In this document: positions 26,173 to 37,319 of the stretch, piece by piece
Layout of the letters: every line of letters begins with the position of its first letter
How positions within the stretch are numbered: the first letter of the stretch is position 1
Assembly: GCF_964204645.1 (NCBI RefSeq)
Contig: NC_134026.1
Span: 248,001-312,000, forward strand
Reading direction: 5' to 3'
Length of the DNA: 64,000 nucleotides
Source: Tubulanus polymorphus
Taxonomy: Eukaryota > Nemertea > Palaeonemertea > Tubulaniformes > Tubulanidae
Translations under genes and position numbers: made by a program
The notes under the pieces: model-generated
Told to the model about the DNA's origin: nothing
The model's input: the letters and a program-made list of their open reading frames with translations, nothing else
The model's database searches: none

Positions 26173-26204
26173 TTCGATGTTTGATTTGAACAGATTGATG
26201 CAGA

Positions 26205-26330
26205 TACTATAATGGTCGTTGATGTAAGAAACTCACTCACAGCGGTCGTGATCTTTCAGCTGAACTTTACTAACTGTCATTAACAGTCACCACGCAGATC
26301 CTTAAGTCTGATTAAGGTCTTTTGAAAAAA
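26205..26330 (-). promoter_or_regulatory. Upstream block of synthase copy 1, repeated at 29474-29605
   Basis: About 125 bases immediately upstream of copy 1 recur in the same orientation at 29474-29605 with roughly 90% identity. The block contains the inverted pair ACTGT CATTA ACAGT. It should hold the promoter or 5' untranslated region of copy 1. No TATA box is obvious. Copy 2 does not have this sequence upstream of its first exon. Confidence 0.55.
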
Positions 26331-26351
26331 GTTATTGAATCATCTCACTTC

Positions 26352-26545
26352 AGTCATTAGCTTACAGTACTCTAAAGTTTACCGTCTTTTTTACACGGTT
26401 TGCTTCCCTTCCGTGACCACACATTTCATTAAAGATAAAGCTCTTTTATATTTGAACCCAGACACATATTATATATTCTATATTATTTTCGAGGTTGTCT
26501 GGAACTTAAAAGTATTCATTCTGCAAGGTTAGATAGAACATAATT
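26352..26545. repeat. Dispersed repeat, copy B
   Basis: This is the second copy of the repeat at 17158-17370, in the same orientation and about 190 bases long. It stands directly beyond the upstream block of synthase copy 1. Confidence 0.8.
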
Positions 26546-26580
26546 ATATGTATATTGTATTTATTTCGTCAAAGTCATTT

Positions 26581-27047
26581 GGGGAGCGTTCTAATAGTAC
26601 GTACGACCTTAGGGGGAGTGGGGTAAAGAAATAATGTACTAACTTCGTATGGGGAGAGAGAGGTGGGGGTTAAAGAATAATGTACGTACTTTTCTGGTAG
26701 GGGGGTCTCTCAAACAAATGTACGTACTTAATGGACGAGAGATATCCAAAATTACGTCAAACATATGTCTGAGACAAAATGAATTACTGTTAACCGATCC
26801 TTATCTCATGAAATCCTTAGTTAATACTAGCCTATATAGTAAGTGAAGTGAAGGCAGGTCAAAAGTGCTATTAAGTTGGATTAAGTGTCATGTTATGTCT
26901 AATTTGTTGATTTGAGGGAGAGGGGTCTTTCAAAATGTACGTACGGGTCGGGGGTGGGGGTTAATGAAATAAGTACCAAGATCGTACAAGGCGGGGGGGG
27001 TCTAAAAAACGGTAAAACTGGCTGTAAGTACTATTTTAACGCTCCCT
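26581..27047. mobile_element. TIR element with G-rich interior
   Basis: The left end GGGAGCGTTCTAATAGTAC and the complement of the right end (GGGAGCGTTAAAATAGTAC) match over about 28 bases with a few changes. The 466-base interior has no frame of interest. It is built from several G-rich tracts (GGGGGAGTGGGG, GGGGGTC) alternating with the palindromic word GTACGTAC. It is a non-autonomous DNA transposon; the superfamily was not identified. It lies in the spacer between the two synthase genes. Confidence 0.7.
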
Positions 27048-27119
27048 ATAATACTTGTATATGACAATCTTTCATTGATTTTACAGTTGGCGTTTTTCCT
27101 CGAAATATACAGACATATC

Positions 27120-27578
27120 TTTTACATTTAAGTTACCCTAGGAAGGAATTTCCGTCCCTTAAACGTCTGTAAAAGGAATTTTGCAATGCGCTTTAAGAGA
27201 TTGTTGGAGGTTGTGTTCATCAAATCTATGAATTTATAATGCTCGGATTATTCCAATAGTATCGGGGAATGAAATTGCTTCTCGGGGTGTTATAGTGGAT
27301 ACAGCATAGTAAAACGTGGTACTCGTCTTCGATTTGATTCGGGTTACAGCTACACAAAAGGTTTTCGCGTGGGATCCGTGGCCTGGTCCATCTACCACTT
27401 TCTATCATAAGGTCGTAGCTTCCACAGCGGGATTTACTGAAAGTATTTACTAAACAAGGGTCACTAATATCAAGTAATCTCTCGTAGGTAAAAGAAGATT
27501 TTAGGTGCTTATAGATATAACATTTGCGGCTAGTTTCAATAGAGTGAAACCAGTTGATCCGCAGCTGAATTGTACTTT
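27120..27578 (-). pseudogene. Non-LTR retrotransposon ORF2 C-terminal tail, broken
   Basis: Read on the minus strand, this encodes the tail found after the reverse transcriptase in many LINEs. The order is NWFHSIETSRKCYIYKHL, then ESGRW, the cysteine cluster CSCN...IEDEYHVLLCC, and KFIDLMNTTSNN with LLKRIAKFLLQTFK. The last part is one frame away from the first because of a single-base shift at about 27235. The rest of the element is missing here. A further ORF2 piece on the same strand lies at 29240-29440, so both may derive from one LINE split by later insertions. Confidence 0.8.
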
Positions 27579-28396
27579 ACAGTTGCGTTTAGGCGTAGGC
27601 CTGGAGATGTATGTATCAGTGTTTTGTTAGTAATGCAGTCAGCCAGTGTTAATGGTGTTGTCCCTCTTGCGAAAATCGTTATACTCACGGACTTGTGATA
27701 ACTCCTTGGGGACAAAACACCTGGCTGCATGCAAGAAATCGTGAAATTCGCCGACGACATTTGCGTTAAACCGATCTAAATGGCGGATGTATGAACTCGA
27801 TGTTCCAGCGCGCCGTATTCAGCTTCGTTGTGGTATTTTCAACTCGTATGTTGCGATATAAACTGTGGAGAAGTTATAGACTCCTGTATCGTAAATCTGG
27901 TTCTACGTTGAAGCCATTGATATTGCGTGTTTTCGCGCTGGATGGTGTATTATTAGGCTGCGAGGAACTGCGTTGGATAACGTCATTCGTCCGTCCATGG
28001 CGTACTGTGTTGTTGTGGTTGCTGTTGAGTCTTCATGCGGTATATTTTCAAACTTCGTAATTGCGGTGGTGTTAAGTGCTAGACTTTTTACGGTATTAGC
28101 GGAGGCAGCGGTCTCAAGATACTTTCATTTTCCGAGCGGGTATCCTGAACTTTAATTTGTGGTTTTGTTGAACTGTAATCCTGAACTTTTAGTGCGTGTT
28201 ATTACTATGAACTTTAACGAGTAGTTTTAGAATATGGTCTAGTTAATATCTTTGGGGAAAAAGACGCGATTTGGCGTTTTTCATCCGTTTGTTGCTGTTT
28301 TCTTTTTCAGGGTTTTTCATGAGGTGTCGGCTTGTGTTTCAGAGGTTGTCTAAATTCAAAATTTCGGGACGAAATTTTAAGCTGAGTGGGGAGTGA
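27579..28396. other. 818-bp segment bounded by a 24-bp direct repeat
   Basis: The 24 bases at 27555-27578 (core GATCCGCAGCTGAATTG) recur exactly at 28397-28420. The first copy is part of the LINE tail. The segment between has somewhat higher GC, no recognised domain and a plus-strand frame of 89 codons. It may be an insertion with a long target-site duplication, or the trace of a local rearrangement. Confidence 0.4.
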
Positions 28397-28420
28397 TGAT
28401 CCGCAGCTGAATTGTACTTT

Positions 28421-29239
28421 CAAAAAGATCAAACGATTAATATACGTAGGTTTCTTGGCATGTCCTGGGAGAACACACGCATTGTTCCTTATGTACGATA
28501 ATACATTATCCGCCTTAATGGTTGTTTGTCTGAAACATTTATACTTGTATCAGACGAGCATTCTAAATCACTTTGAAGGTAATCACGGGGCTGTAGTCAT
28601 GAGAAGAATTCGTGGAAATGAGCAATTATGAAATCAACTTATGAAACACTCGCTGACCCTTAGTCTGATAATTCGATAATAAGGAGTTATATTAAAGAGT
28701 AATATTAAAAAGTAATATTAAAGAGTTTTATTATTTTAATTGATAAGGGTTTGTGTGTTTAAATTTGAATGTACTAATAATGTTAAAGAATATAAATAAG
28801 AAAGATGATATTTCGGCTTACATTGTATACTACTATTTAGACAAAATTAAATACCATTCATTGTGGGAATTGTAATCATTGGATTAGTTAAAATAAATGA
28901 GTTCGAGGGTTGGAAAAATAGTATATATGTAATCTCTTCGGTGCGGTTGAGAAGGAGAGCAGACCGGCAGGTATCCTGACGTCGAGGGTCGGGTTAAAGT
29001 TAGCAGCGAATGAAAAGTCTAGGAATCAGGACCCCAGCTCTGCGTCGTGGTGCTGCGTTGGTTGCTCGTTCCCTTTTACGGCTGGCCGCAAGCAGGGTTC
29101 TGGATTTTTCTTGGGTGTGGACGCAGCCGTATAAAAGGGGCCGCACCTCGAGAGAGAGCGGACTCTTTTAGAAAGCATTCGACTTTCTCGCCAGGGACCG
29201 GAGTTTGTAATAGAGGAAAAAGACAATAGAGAAAGGGAC
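28421..29239. other. Spacer without recognised feature
   Basis: This part of the spacer between the synthase genes is partly very AT-rich (28650-28930), then more GC-rich. No gene or element was identified. Confidence 0.4.
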
Positions 29240-29440
29240 CGCGGAACACAGTTTTGGATAAATATTGATCTTTGAGTCTTTGCTCGACAAGTTTTATAGG
29301 AAAGGTGGCATTTCCTGCATCCTGGGAAATCCAAAAATGACCAAGACCTAAATCATTAAATAAATCACGCATTTTGGATGCCCAATTAGATATGAGAGGG
29401 TTGTTATTCATCTGATTCAGGAGATGAATGACCCAGAAAT
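29240..29440 (-). pseudogene. Non-LTR retrotransposon ORF2 fragment
   Basis: The minus strand reads MNNNPLISNWASKMRDLF, then NDLGLGHFWISQDAGN and KLVEQRLKDQYLS. This matches the segment that precedes the C-terminal tail in LINE ORF2 proteins (NWA..., LG...W, RLKD motifs). The frame after KDQYLS no longer resembles the family. It is a truncated relic, probably of the same LINE as 27120-27578. Confidence 0.65.
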
Positions 29441-29449
29441 GCCACTAGT

Positions 29450-29605
29450 CATAACCTATTGTCAAACGACACTTTTTGTTGCATGGTCGTTGATGTAAGA
29501 AACTCACTCACATCGGTCGTGATATTTCAGCTGAACTTTAGAAACTGTCATTAACAGTCACCACGCAGATACTTCAAACTGCTTCAGTCTTGTGAGAAAG
29601 AATTA
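29450..29605 (-). pseudogene. Truncated third synthase copy (exon scrap joined to promoter)
   Basis: At 29451-29477 the sequence CCACTAGTCA, one extra T, then AACCTATTGTCAAAC matches the last exon of synthase copy 1 (23606-23634, same orientation). It is followed within about 15 bases by the upstream block of copy 1 (29474-29605, matching 26205-26330). The 2.6 kb of gene that should lie between is gone. This is an internally deleted relic and cannot encode protein. Confidence 0.65.
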
Positions 29606-29989
29606 TTGAATTACCTCAAATACACTTAAGGTTTGTCATTAATTTTTCTTCTACTCAAAATATCTACTTAAAACCTACGTTGCGATTGTCTACTTGAAAA
29701 GGGAATTGAACTTATAATCGCTTTGATCGATATTTTGGATAGTTAGTGTTCATTGGAATAAAAAAGTTTTTGGTGAAGAGAGTTTGTGAAATGAGCGCTT
29801 GTTAAAAAGTTATATTGAAAGTTCACTGTTTTTTTTTTGAGCATGTAATCGTTGACTTGTTCAGTAGGTACAAGGTTCCATTGACATCAAAACACGCGAG
29901 AGTTGTATATAAGCTCGGCGTGCTGATACTGCAAGATTTAGTGTCAGTAAAAAGCCGATAAGTTGTGACCAATTATTTATATCTTCATA

Positions 29990-30085
29990 TAAAGTTATAT
30001 GATCCTTCCACGCCGGGATTCGAACCCGGTGGCATCGCGACCATACCGTATCGCTATAGGAAACCATGCGTAAAGCCCCAGCACA
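29990..30085 (-). repeat. tRNA-like sequence (SINE or pseudo-tRNA)
   Basis: On the minus strand, GCGATGCCACCGGGTTCGAA continues into TCCCGGCGTGG, a good TpsiC arm and B box. It is preceded by a plausible anticodon-arm region (GATACGGTATGGTCGC). The acceptor ends do not pair well, so it is not a functional tRNA gene. A tRNA-derived SINE head is the likeliest reading. Confidence 0.5.
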
Positions 30086-30550
30086 CATTTATTTGCACAA
30101 CTGCTGCCCAGATTTCCATGATTCAAATCATTTCGAATTCGATAATGAACCAAAATATATTGCAAAACAGTATTCGTAAATAAATATGATTCCTCTTTAT
30201 GCCGGGAGAGGCAGCTATAAAACAATACATTGAAAAGAAATTTATTGCTTTTATCGGAATTAGAATCTTAAGTAGAAAAGACAAAATTCCGTGTTTAAAT
30301 TTCAAAATATCGATTTACACGGTTTGCTGCTTGCTGAAAGCTGTTTTAACATAAATTTTTACTGCTTTAGCATAAAACTCAACAAATCCATAGGTCATCA
30401 AGACTTTCCCTTCGACACCTGCCGCCACTGTGATCGATAATTCCTATACTGCCATCGCTGACAAGCATTATGTGAAATACTGTAAGATCCGGTGACGTGT
30501 TAACTACAGATGTTTATCAACTGTAAGTGCCTGATAGTGTCATTAGAAAT

Positions 30551-33500
30551 ATGGATGGTAATCGTTTAGATCAGTCTCAGGAGGTAAGTATCAGAGGCAA
30601 ATCGTGTAACATGTCGTGTTCCAAACCTCAAAGCCCATATGGCATTAGTCATGATTAGTCATATCCATTAATGCATGTACAAAAAAATGCGTACATAAAG
30701 TTTAATTTGTTTGGATTTCGGCGGCTCTTAATTTTTGATTACCGGGATATTTGACCACCGAGCACCACTCAGTCCAAGGGCCTTTCTCCTATTTTAGGGA
30801 AATTCATACTCGAAAATCATATCTGTATCTTATTTAGAATAAATGGGAAATAATCAAGACTTGTGAAGATGCCACCCTGAATGGAATCCCTTACTGCGAA
30901 TGGAACCAGGATGTGAATCTCGAATCTTTAAATTCCGATCAGCAGCGAATGTCTGATGATGAAAGACAACGTGTTAAACACTATTATAACATTCTACAAT
31001 ACACGCTGTATGAAACAAACCATCCAGAAACTGAGGATCGTACGATAATACCCAGAACAAAACTACCAGAAACAGGTATAAATATCGTTATTCTATCATC
31101 ACCCGTCGAATGTATGCCTGTACTACTGCAAGGTGGCCAATCATGTGCGGGTAATGTACATCTCGTTTTATCGACTTCTTGGCTGTCAATAAAACAAAGT
31201 GATCGAAATCCTGCGTTAAAGACGATCTTGCTGCATAAAGCGATATCGATGTACAACGGCGGTGCGAGTTTTCTCGATGTATTCGATCCACCGAGGAGGG
31301 TGACTTATTTGATGAATAATTTTAGCGACGATGAACCGGGAATTGCAGATTTCAAGTATGATTTAGATTGTCCGACATCGAGTTCGATCAATAGGAAACT
31401 AGATGACAAGATTTGGACACGTATTTTAATGTGTAAAGCAGGAATAAGTTGCCCTGAAACATTAGCATTATGTAACTACGTTCCTCATAGATACGATATA
31501 CCGGGAGATGTTTGTGTAGAGATACAGGAAATAGATATAAAAACTGACTTGAAGAATGTGGTTAGTGAAAATATACGAAGATTTCTGCAACATCTCGATT
31601 CCTCGAATGACAAGGTAATTTCTGTCGTATCTAGACGTTCTAAATTTATCGATGAATTGCTGAATTCTATAGGAGATTTTTCTGAATTTTTTTAACAAAG
31701 ATTTCGGTGAGAAAATTCGGAATAGCAACGGGTCACAAGGAACAAGTTTCTATCCACAACGGTTCTGATCAGGAGAATATCTGTAACAAGGCTGTCACTT
31801 TACTGTCGCGGTCTGAGCCGGGAGATTATGTATTAATAGAACGATTCTACAACACACATCAGACTGGTATGTCGAATACATGCATTACGTTGCTTATAGG
31901 CTTTATTATAGGCACATCATATATCCATAATCATTCACTGTAGTGTTATGAAGAGTATTGACTTATGATTTGTTGACGTGTGATTTGTTGATTTTGTAGC
32001 AGCTGCAGGACGGAATCATCTGTCTTTCCGAGTTCGAGTTATCGCGTGTAGAGGGCGCTGTGATCAACCAATCACCACAGGTTTCATATGTAGAGTCGGT
32101 CGCATAAACGAGCCAATCACCAGCGATAATACAACAGCACAGTCGATAGAAACGACTCTACTACAGTGGGGTGTAGAAACATCAGAAATAGATAGAATTA
32201 AAAAGCAACTGAAAAACGATTCGGAAAACTTGCTACACGAGATAATTAAACAGGAGAATAATAATGAAAATGACCAAACACAAACAGATTTTATAGGTAA
32301 GAAACACTAAAGCCATTTTATTATATGAGTATAAATCAGCCCTACTTCATTTAAAGACAAAGGTTTGAATTGTGTATTGTTTTTGTAGCTGCTGACTTCA
32401 TCTTGGTAAAACGCGATGGTCGCTACTGTCCTATCGGGATCGGGGTTAAAAGCTGTTTAAAGAGTTTGGTCAGCGATCCATTACGTGCATCTACCGACCT
32501 GAATCCAGGAACATCAGTGATTCCATTGGTTGAGAGGATGTGTGAAAGATCTCAACTATATACGATGTGGGGTAAAGTGATAGTTGTGATAGCGAAAGGA
32601 GGTCCAAGTAAAGCATTCATGTGGGCTGCAGCTAAACAAGATAATTTAAAGGTAAAAGCAGATCCACGCATAATATATTTCAAATGAGGTTTTCTAGTAT
32701 AAATACCTTCATTAATGGATTAATATACACTGGTACCTTCTACGTTTTAGATCATTCTTGTTGACCGCAAGTCACGTGACATTCCAGATGTAACCCGATT
32801 TATCGATTATGACTTTACGGATCACACTCGAGACGAGCAACACGCCATCAATATCAGCAAAATACTCGCTAATTGTCGTCTAAAAATAGATGGTTGTTGT
32901 ACAATCTGGGAAGACTGCATTCGTTTGTGCGCTCACATTTGTGAGTTGTTATCTCTGAACGGTTCCGGTCTGAATGGTTGTAGAATCGCTAAGAAAAAAT
33001 CATCGACACAAAAAACTCTTTTCCAAAGTCGTAACGAATATAAACATTTTCCTCAAGCGCGAATTTACGCCGAAAAAAGCGTCGAAATAGAAACCGATCG
33101 TGACATAGACGAGGCTTCAATGTCGTTTCCTTGTATCATCAAACGTGAATTCGGAGCCGCTGCAGTAGGAGCTAAACGCGTTCAAAATAAAAACGAATCT
33201 AAAACTTATTTCAATCTTGTACAAAAGAAACTGAGCTCAGAAGATGATTTACCTGGAATTGGGATAAGTTTTGGAACTAGTATGATGATGATGCCGTTTC
33301 TAGAAGGGTCTCGACATGGAGTTGATATAGTTATGTATAAACGTCAGTTGATCGCAGCGTTTCTGTCTGACCTTGGTCCAACTAGGGAAGGGTATCTAAC
33401 GGGAACTGGGGTTACGATGCCATCATGCTTACCTCCAGATAAAATAACACAGCTGATCTCCGCTGCTTATCAATGTTGTTTGACAATAGGTTTGACTAGT

Positions 33501-33974
33501 GGTGTTTTTAATGTCGACATTGTGCTGACATCGATGGGTCCGAAACTGATCGAAATAAATGCTCGAATGGGAGGATTTTACGTGAGGAATTGGATAAAGG
33601 AATGTTACAGAGTTGATTTACTGAGATGTGTGTTCATGTGCGCCTGCGCAGTGAAGCCTCACATCTACAAACCTGCCCCTAGTGGACAACTCGTAGGTGT
33701 TACTTGCTTACAATCAGTTCACGCTCATATTTGGAATCGAATTGATGAAATCAATGAATTGTGCAAATCTGGTGAAATTCAGTTCAGCCTAATTCAATGC
33801 TGTACAGCTGATGATGTTGTTGATACTGATACAGAAAGACCGATTTGTCATTTAGGCGTTAAAACTGATAATTTAGAAGAAGCGAAAGAAAAATTGTTGG
33901 AACTTTGCGAACGGTTTGGAATCTCAAACAAAGAATACGACGTTAAAAAGTTTATTGATTTTCCCCAAGTCTAA
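30551..33974 (+). CDS. CARNS1: Carnosine synthase-like ATP-grasp enzyme, copy 2
   Basis: This is the head-to-head partner of copy 1. Exons are 30838-31614, 31701-31866, 32000-32296, 32389-32651 and 32751-33974, with the same intron phases and exon lengths as copy 1 where comparable. No ATG matches the copy 1 start, because the region was altered (in copy 2 the aligned ATG at 30869 runs into TGA). A 33-base exon at 30551-30583 has ATG and a strong GAG/GTAAGT donor. It splices in phase to the acceptor at 30837 and gives a 919-residue protein beginning MDGNRLDQSQ. The ATP-grasp motifs are intact here (VFNVDIVLTS, GPKLIEINARMGGFY). In contrast, the patch ETGACMPS of copy 1 reads GTGVTMPS. The last residues (FPQV) also differ. 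The first exon is an inference; the rest is firm. Confidence 0.88.
30880..33960 (+). repeat. Right arm of the inverted gene duplication
   Basis: This is the counterpart of 23140-26155 in opposite orientation. Neither flank is shared with the left arm, so the homologous block coincides almost exactly with the coding region plus introns. Confidence 0.93.
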
Positions 33975-34897
33975 ACACTGAGATTAAATGTATTCAAGTT
34001 TTTTTCTAGATTTCATGCTAATTGTTGTTTTTATGAATTTATCATTAAACATAGAATTTCTTATTATTAAATAAAGAAGTGTCTAGTTTGATGTGTTACA
34101 GTCGTTTCTTTACGAATCCACTTAAAAAAACATGTGTAAGACGATTCAATTGAAAAAAAATCATAAATTCAAATATGAAATGCATAATTTTCATAACTTG
34201 CTATAATTTCTTTCTGAATACAGATCTAATCATGAAAATTGGTTTTTAACGATATCCCAAACGAATATCGTATTTTCCTTGATACTGGTGTCTATCATGA
34301 TTATCATGAATTTTATGATTAAAGGTTTACGAATTATTTGAATGTGATAAATGTCACGTCAAAATGAGTATAAAAACATTTCAAATAACATCCTGTATTT
34401 TCTTTATACAATCATGAAAACGATTTTTTAAAGTTTGAGTTTATGCACGTGGTTTACAGCGATCATTACTATAACAAGCAGCTGTAAAACTGATGGCAAA
34501 GGTCTTGAAGTTCATTTACTGCGAGTGAGCCCCAGCGGTACGTTCCGTTCTAAAACAATCGAAAAATATTACCGCAAATAGGCGTTTGGCTGCGAGGCAA
34601 TTTAGAAATGATGGACGACAAACCTCAGGGAAAACCGCAGTAATGATCGCTTAATGCATCTCCCGTCAAGAAACAAATTGCCTTCAGTCTCTCTGCATCT
34701 CACAGCTTCGCGTGAACGCGAAATTGTCTTGCAAAATAAGAAACTGATCCCGCTTTACACAAGTCATATTTGCAGGTTGTAATGAGGATCTCTGTCGTGA
34801 CGAAAATGGAGATCCCAATGAAAGGATTGTTGGAGTTCCCAAAGACAAACCCTTGAATTAGCCCAATCATTATTTTGTATAGTTAAAACCTAGACAC

Positions 34898-35060
34898 CAG
34901 GACCCGTTTCCACGGTAGTGAGTTTAGAGTTGGCGCTTTAGTTAACGTTACCTCAGAATCCAGCTCCTAATTGTGCGTTAGTTGTGAGTTAGAATCAGAT
35001 CATTTTCAATTCTTAACTCTAGATTCGAATTAAACTCAGACTCGTGGAACTGGATCCTGA
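34898..35060. mobile_element. Foldback element, CAGGACCCGTTTCCAC type
   Basis: The left end CAGGACCCGTTTCCACG is an inverted match to the right end CGTGGAACTGGATCCTG, and matching continues inward (GAGTTTAGAG against the complement of the right side). It is about 163 bases and non-coding. Related ends occur at 39685-39771 and 59981-60098. Confidence 0.65.
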
Positions 35061-37208
35061 ACTGATATTCTACTTCATTTCAAACAACTGCGGCATCAGA
35101 ACAATGAATATACACGATTTGATGTCTCATTATTCATTTTCTATATATAAAAGTTACAAATACATTAATATTTTCAATTATCGTTTGAAGACACCTTTAA
35201 AAATGAAATGATATCTCGATTATAAAGTGAATATTTATCATCGCACACATCAAGAGTCAATTAGAGTCATCTGTGTGATGCGCGATAGCATTTTTATTTT
35301 ACGGAAAATAATTACAGCCAAAATGATCGAACTGTGAATGTGACAGCTTGCCACACGAAATGGACATCTATTTTACCATTATATTCATTGGTGAACTGTT
35401 TATTGGTGTAGTGCGTCCCATTATTAAAACTTGTTCATCGTGTAGATCATTACAAACGACATTTCATGCCATCTTCTTTTGTGTGCATAAACAGCAGCAG
35501 CAATATAATATATACATTTATCTTAAACGTCGAGGCCGACCGAACACTGACTCATCGCCGGACCCAGTTATATCTGGCGTTGATTATGAAACCTATTTTC
35601 TAATTTTCTAATTAAAAATCCAGACTTTCTTTTCTGGAACCTATTACGACGACGTGTTGCAGATTTTTACGCAAATCGTATTATAAAATAGTATATATAA
35701 TCTTACAGCGCAGAAATCGATGCCTTAGAAAATCCATTGAAAAGCCACATTATGTGGAAGGAACAGCTTTATTCTGGAATTAAATAATAACCCTGTCGTG
35801 TAACATATGTCATCCAATACCCAATTATCTAAAGTTCTATAGTCCATCGCATCGCGGCGACTGATCGTAAATTTATCTTTATCTGAGGCAACAACAACAG
35901 CTCTGCGCGAGGCGGGATCTATTTAATTCTTGTTATAAGGATTTATAAATTCACGCACAGATTTCTTTAAGACTATTACTAGCGCTTTAAACCTAAAACA
36001 CTTAAACCTTCTTTATCAGATTAGAGGAATCAAGTTGTAATGCGATAATCCTCTTATAGTCCGATAACGGGTATTATTTTAATTAATACATTCGTGTTAA
36101 ATCGTCTTGAAATTTGCAACGTAAAAGTTAAAAATTGTTTGATCATAAAAACAATTCTAAACCGAGTTACGAGTTAGGACCTCCTATGCAACCAGTTTTC
36201 CACGGATCTGAATCCTAAATACGATTTAAAAGGCTTAGATTGATCATTAAGTGAGGATAGCTCGATCTTCACATAAGTCACGATTGTAGAAGGGTGAGAC
36301 GATTGCTATAGTAATGATTACACAAATACTATGGAAATTAATTTCGTTCTAAGAGTCCACGGTTTGAATGAGTATGAAATGGCAGAAACTAATTCGGTCT
36401 CGTGCAACTTACTACAAAGACATATACGATAGAAATGTGTTTTGCAGACGACTTTCATAGAGAATTGCGACGACAAGATGCGTGATTTTAACTACGACAT
36501 ATGCCGTCAATAATTTATGGTCTATTAGGTATTATAGAATTTTCTATACGCAGATGTTCCGTTTTACCTATAGAAAAACAATTCAGATTTCCTATTGAAT
36601 TCCGGGACTGGGGACTGTGTCAATGTAATATTGTGAATCAATGTGATTGATGATTCGTTAATTACTTACACTCGATTCAAGTAGAGAAAACCACACGTTT
36701 TTTGCACGCGTTTATTATTCAGCTTTTGCGTCACTGTTTTATCGACAACTTTCAAAAGCTGATGTTACAATTTCTTCAACTATGATTGTTCGTATTCGAT
36801 TTATACATGTATTATATAATGTACCGTACTTACATTGTGCTTGATCCAATTTCACTAGTTGTGGCTTAGAATATGAAACTATTATGAAATTATAAATATG
36901 AATTCATTTTCATTTCAAATAACATTACAATACTTAGATACGTTAGATTACATTAAATATGCATTTAATTAGGCATACAAAGTTGCATGTAGTTTGACTG
37001 TTTAGAATGAAGATTAGTTAAATTCTAATGCGTTACTCGATTCAAACGTTTACTGAGAACTGTGGAACTGGGCTCTGGAATCGCTCTCTACTTGTTAGCC
37101 TTAAAGAGATGTAGACATTCGACAATTAAGGCAATTTTGTAGATTATGACTGCATTTGAGTTCTTCGCCTTCGCCTTGAGGTTATTCAAGGACGGTTCTA
37201 TGCATGTA

Positions 37209-37319
37209 ATAGAGTTATAGGCTGGGGATAATAATACCAAATTTGGAGCGCATTTGAGCCACAGCTGGTTAGTGTACCTGCGCTATATAAATGACTATTA
37301 TTACTATTATTATTATCAT
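37209..37319 (+). repeat. SINE-like 3' end
   Basis: The stretch GGAGCGCATTTGAGCC, then TGCGCTATATAAATGAC and a run of TATTATTAT is the typical 3' end of several invertebrate SINE families. The 5' part was not recognised, so only the tail is called. Confidence 0.6.

Noticed and set aside
31088-31728. Open frames antisense to both synthase copies that are conserved between the arms.
   Set aside because: They mirror the conserved sense coding sequence; their conservation follows from the duplicated exons.
23131-33974. Inverted duplication as a simple assembly palindrome.
   Set aside because: Read-through palindromes give identical arms. Here the arms differ by indels, a replaced intron 2 and clustered substitutions, and neither flank is shared.
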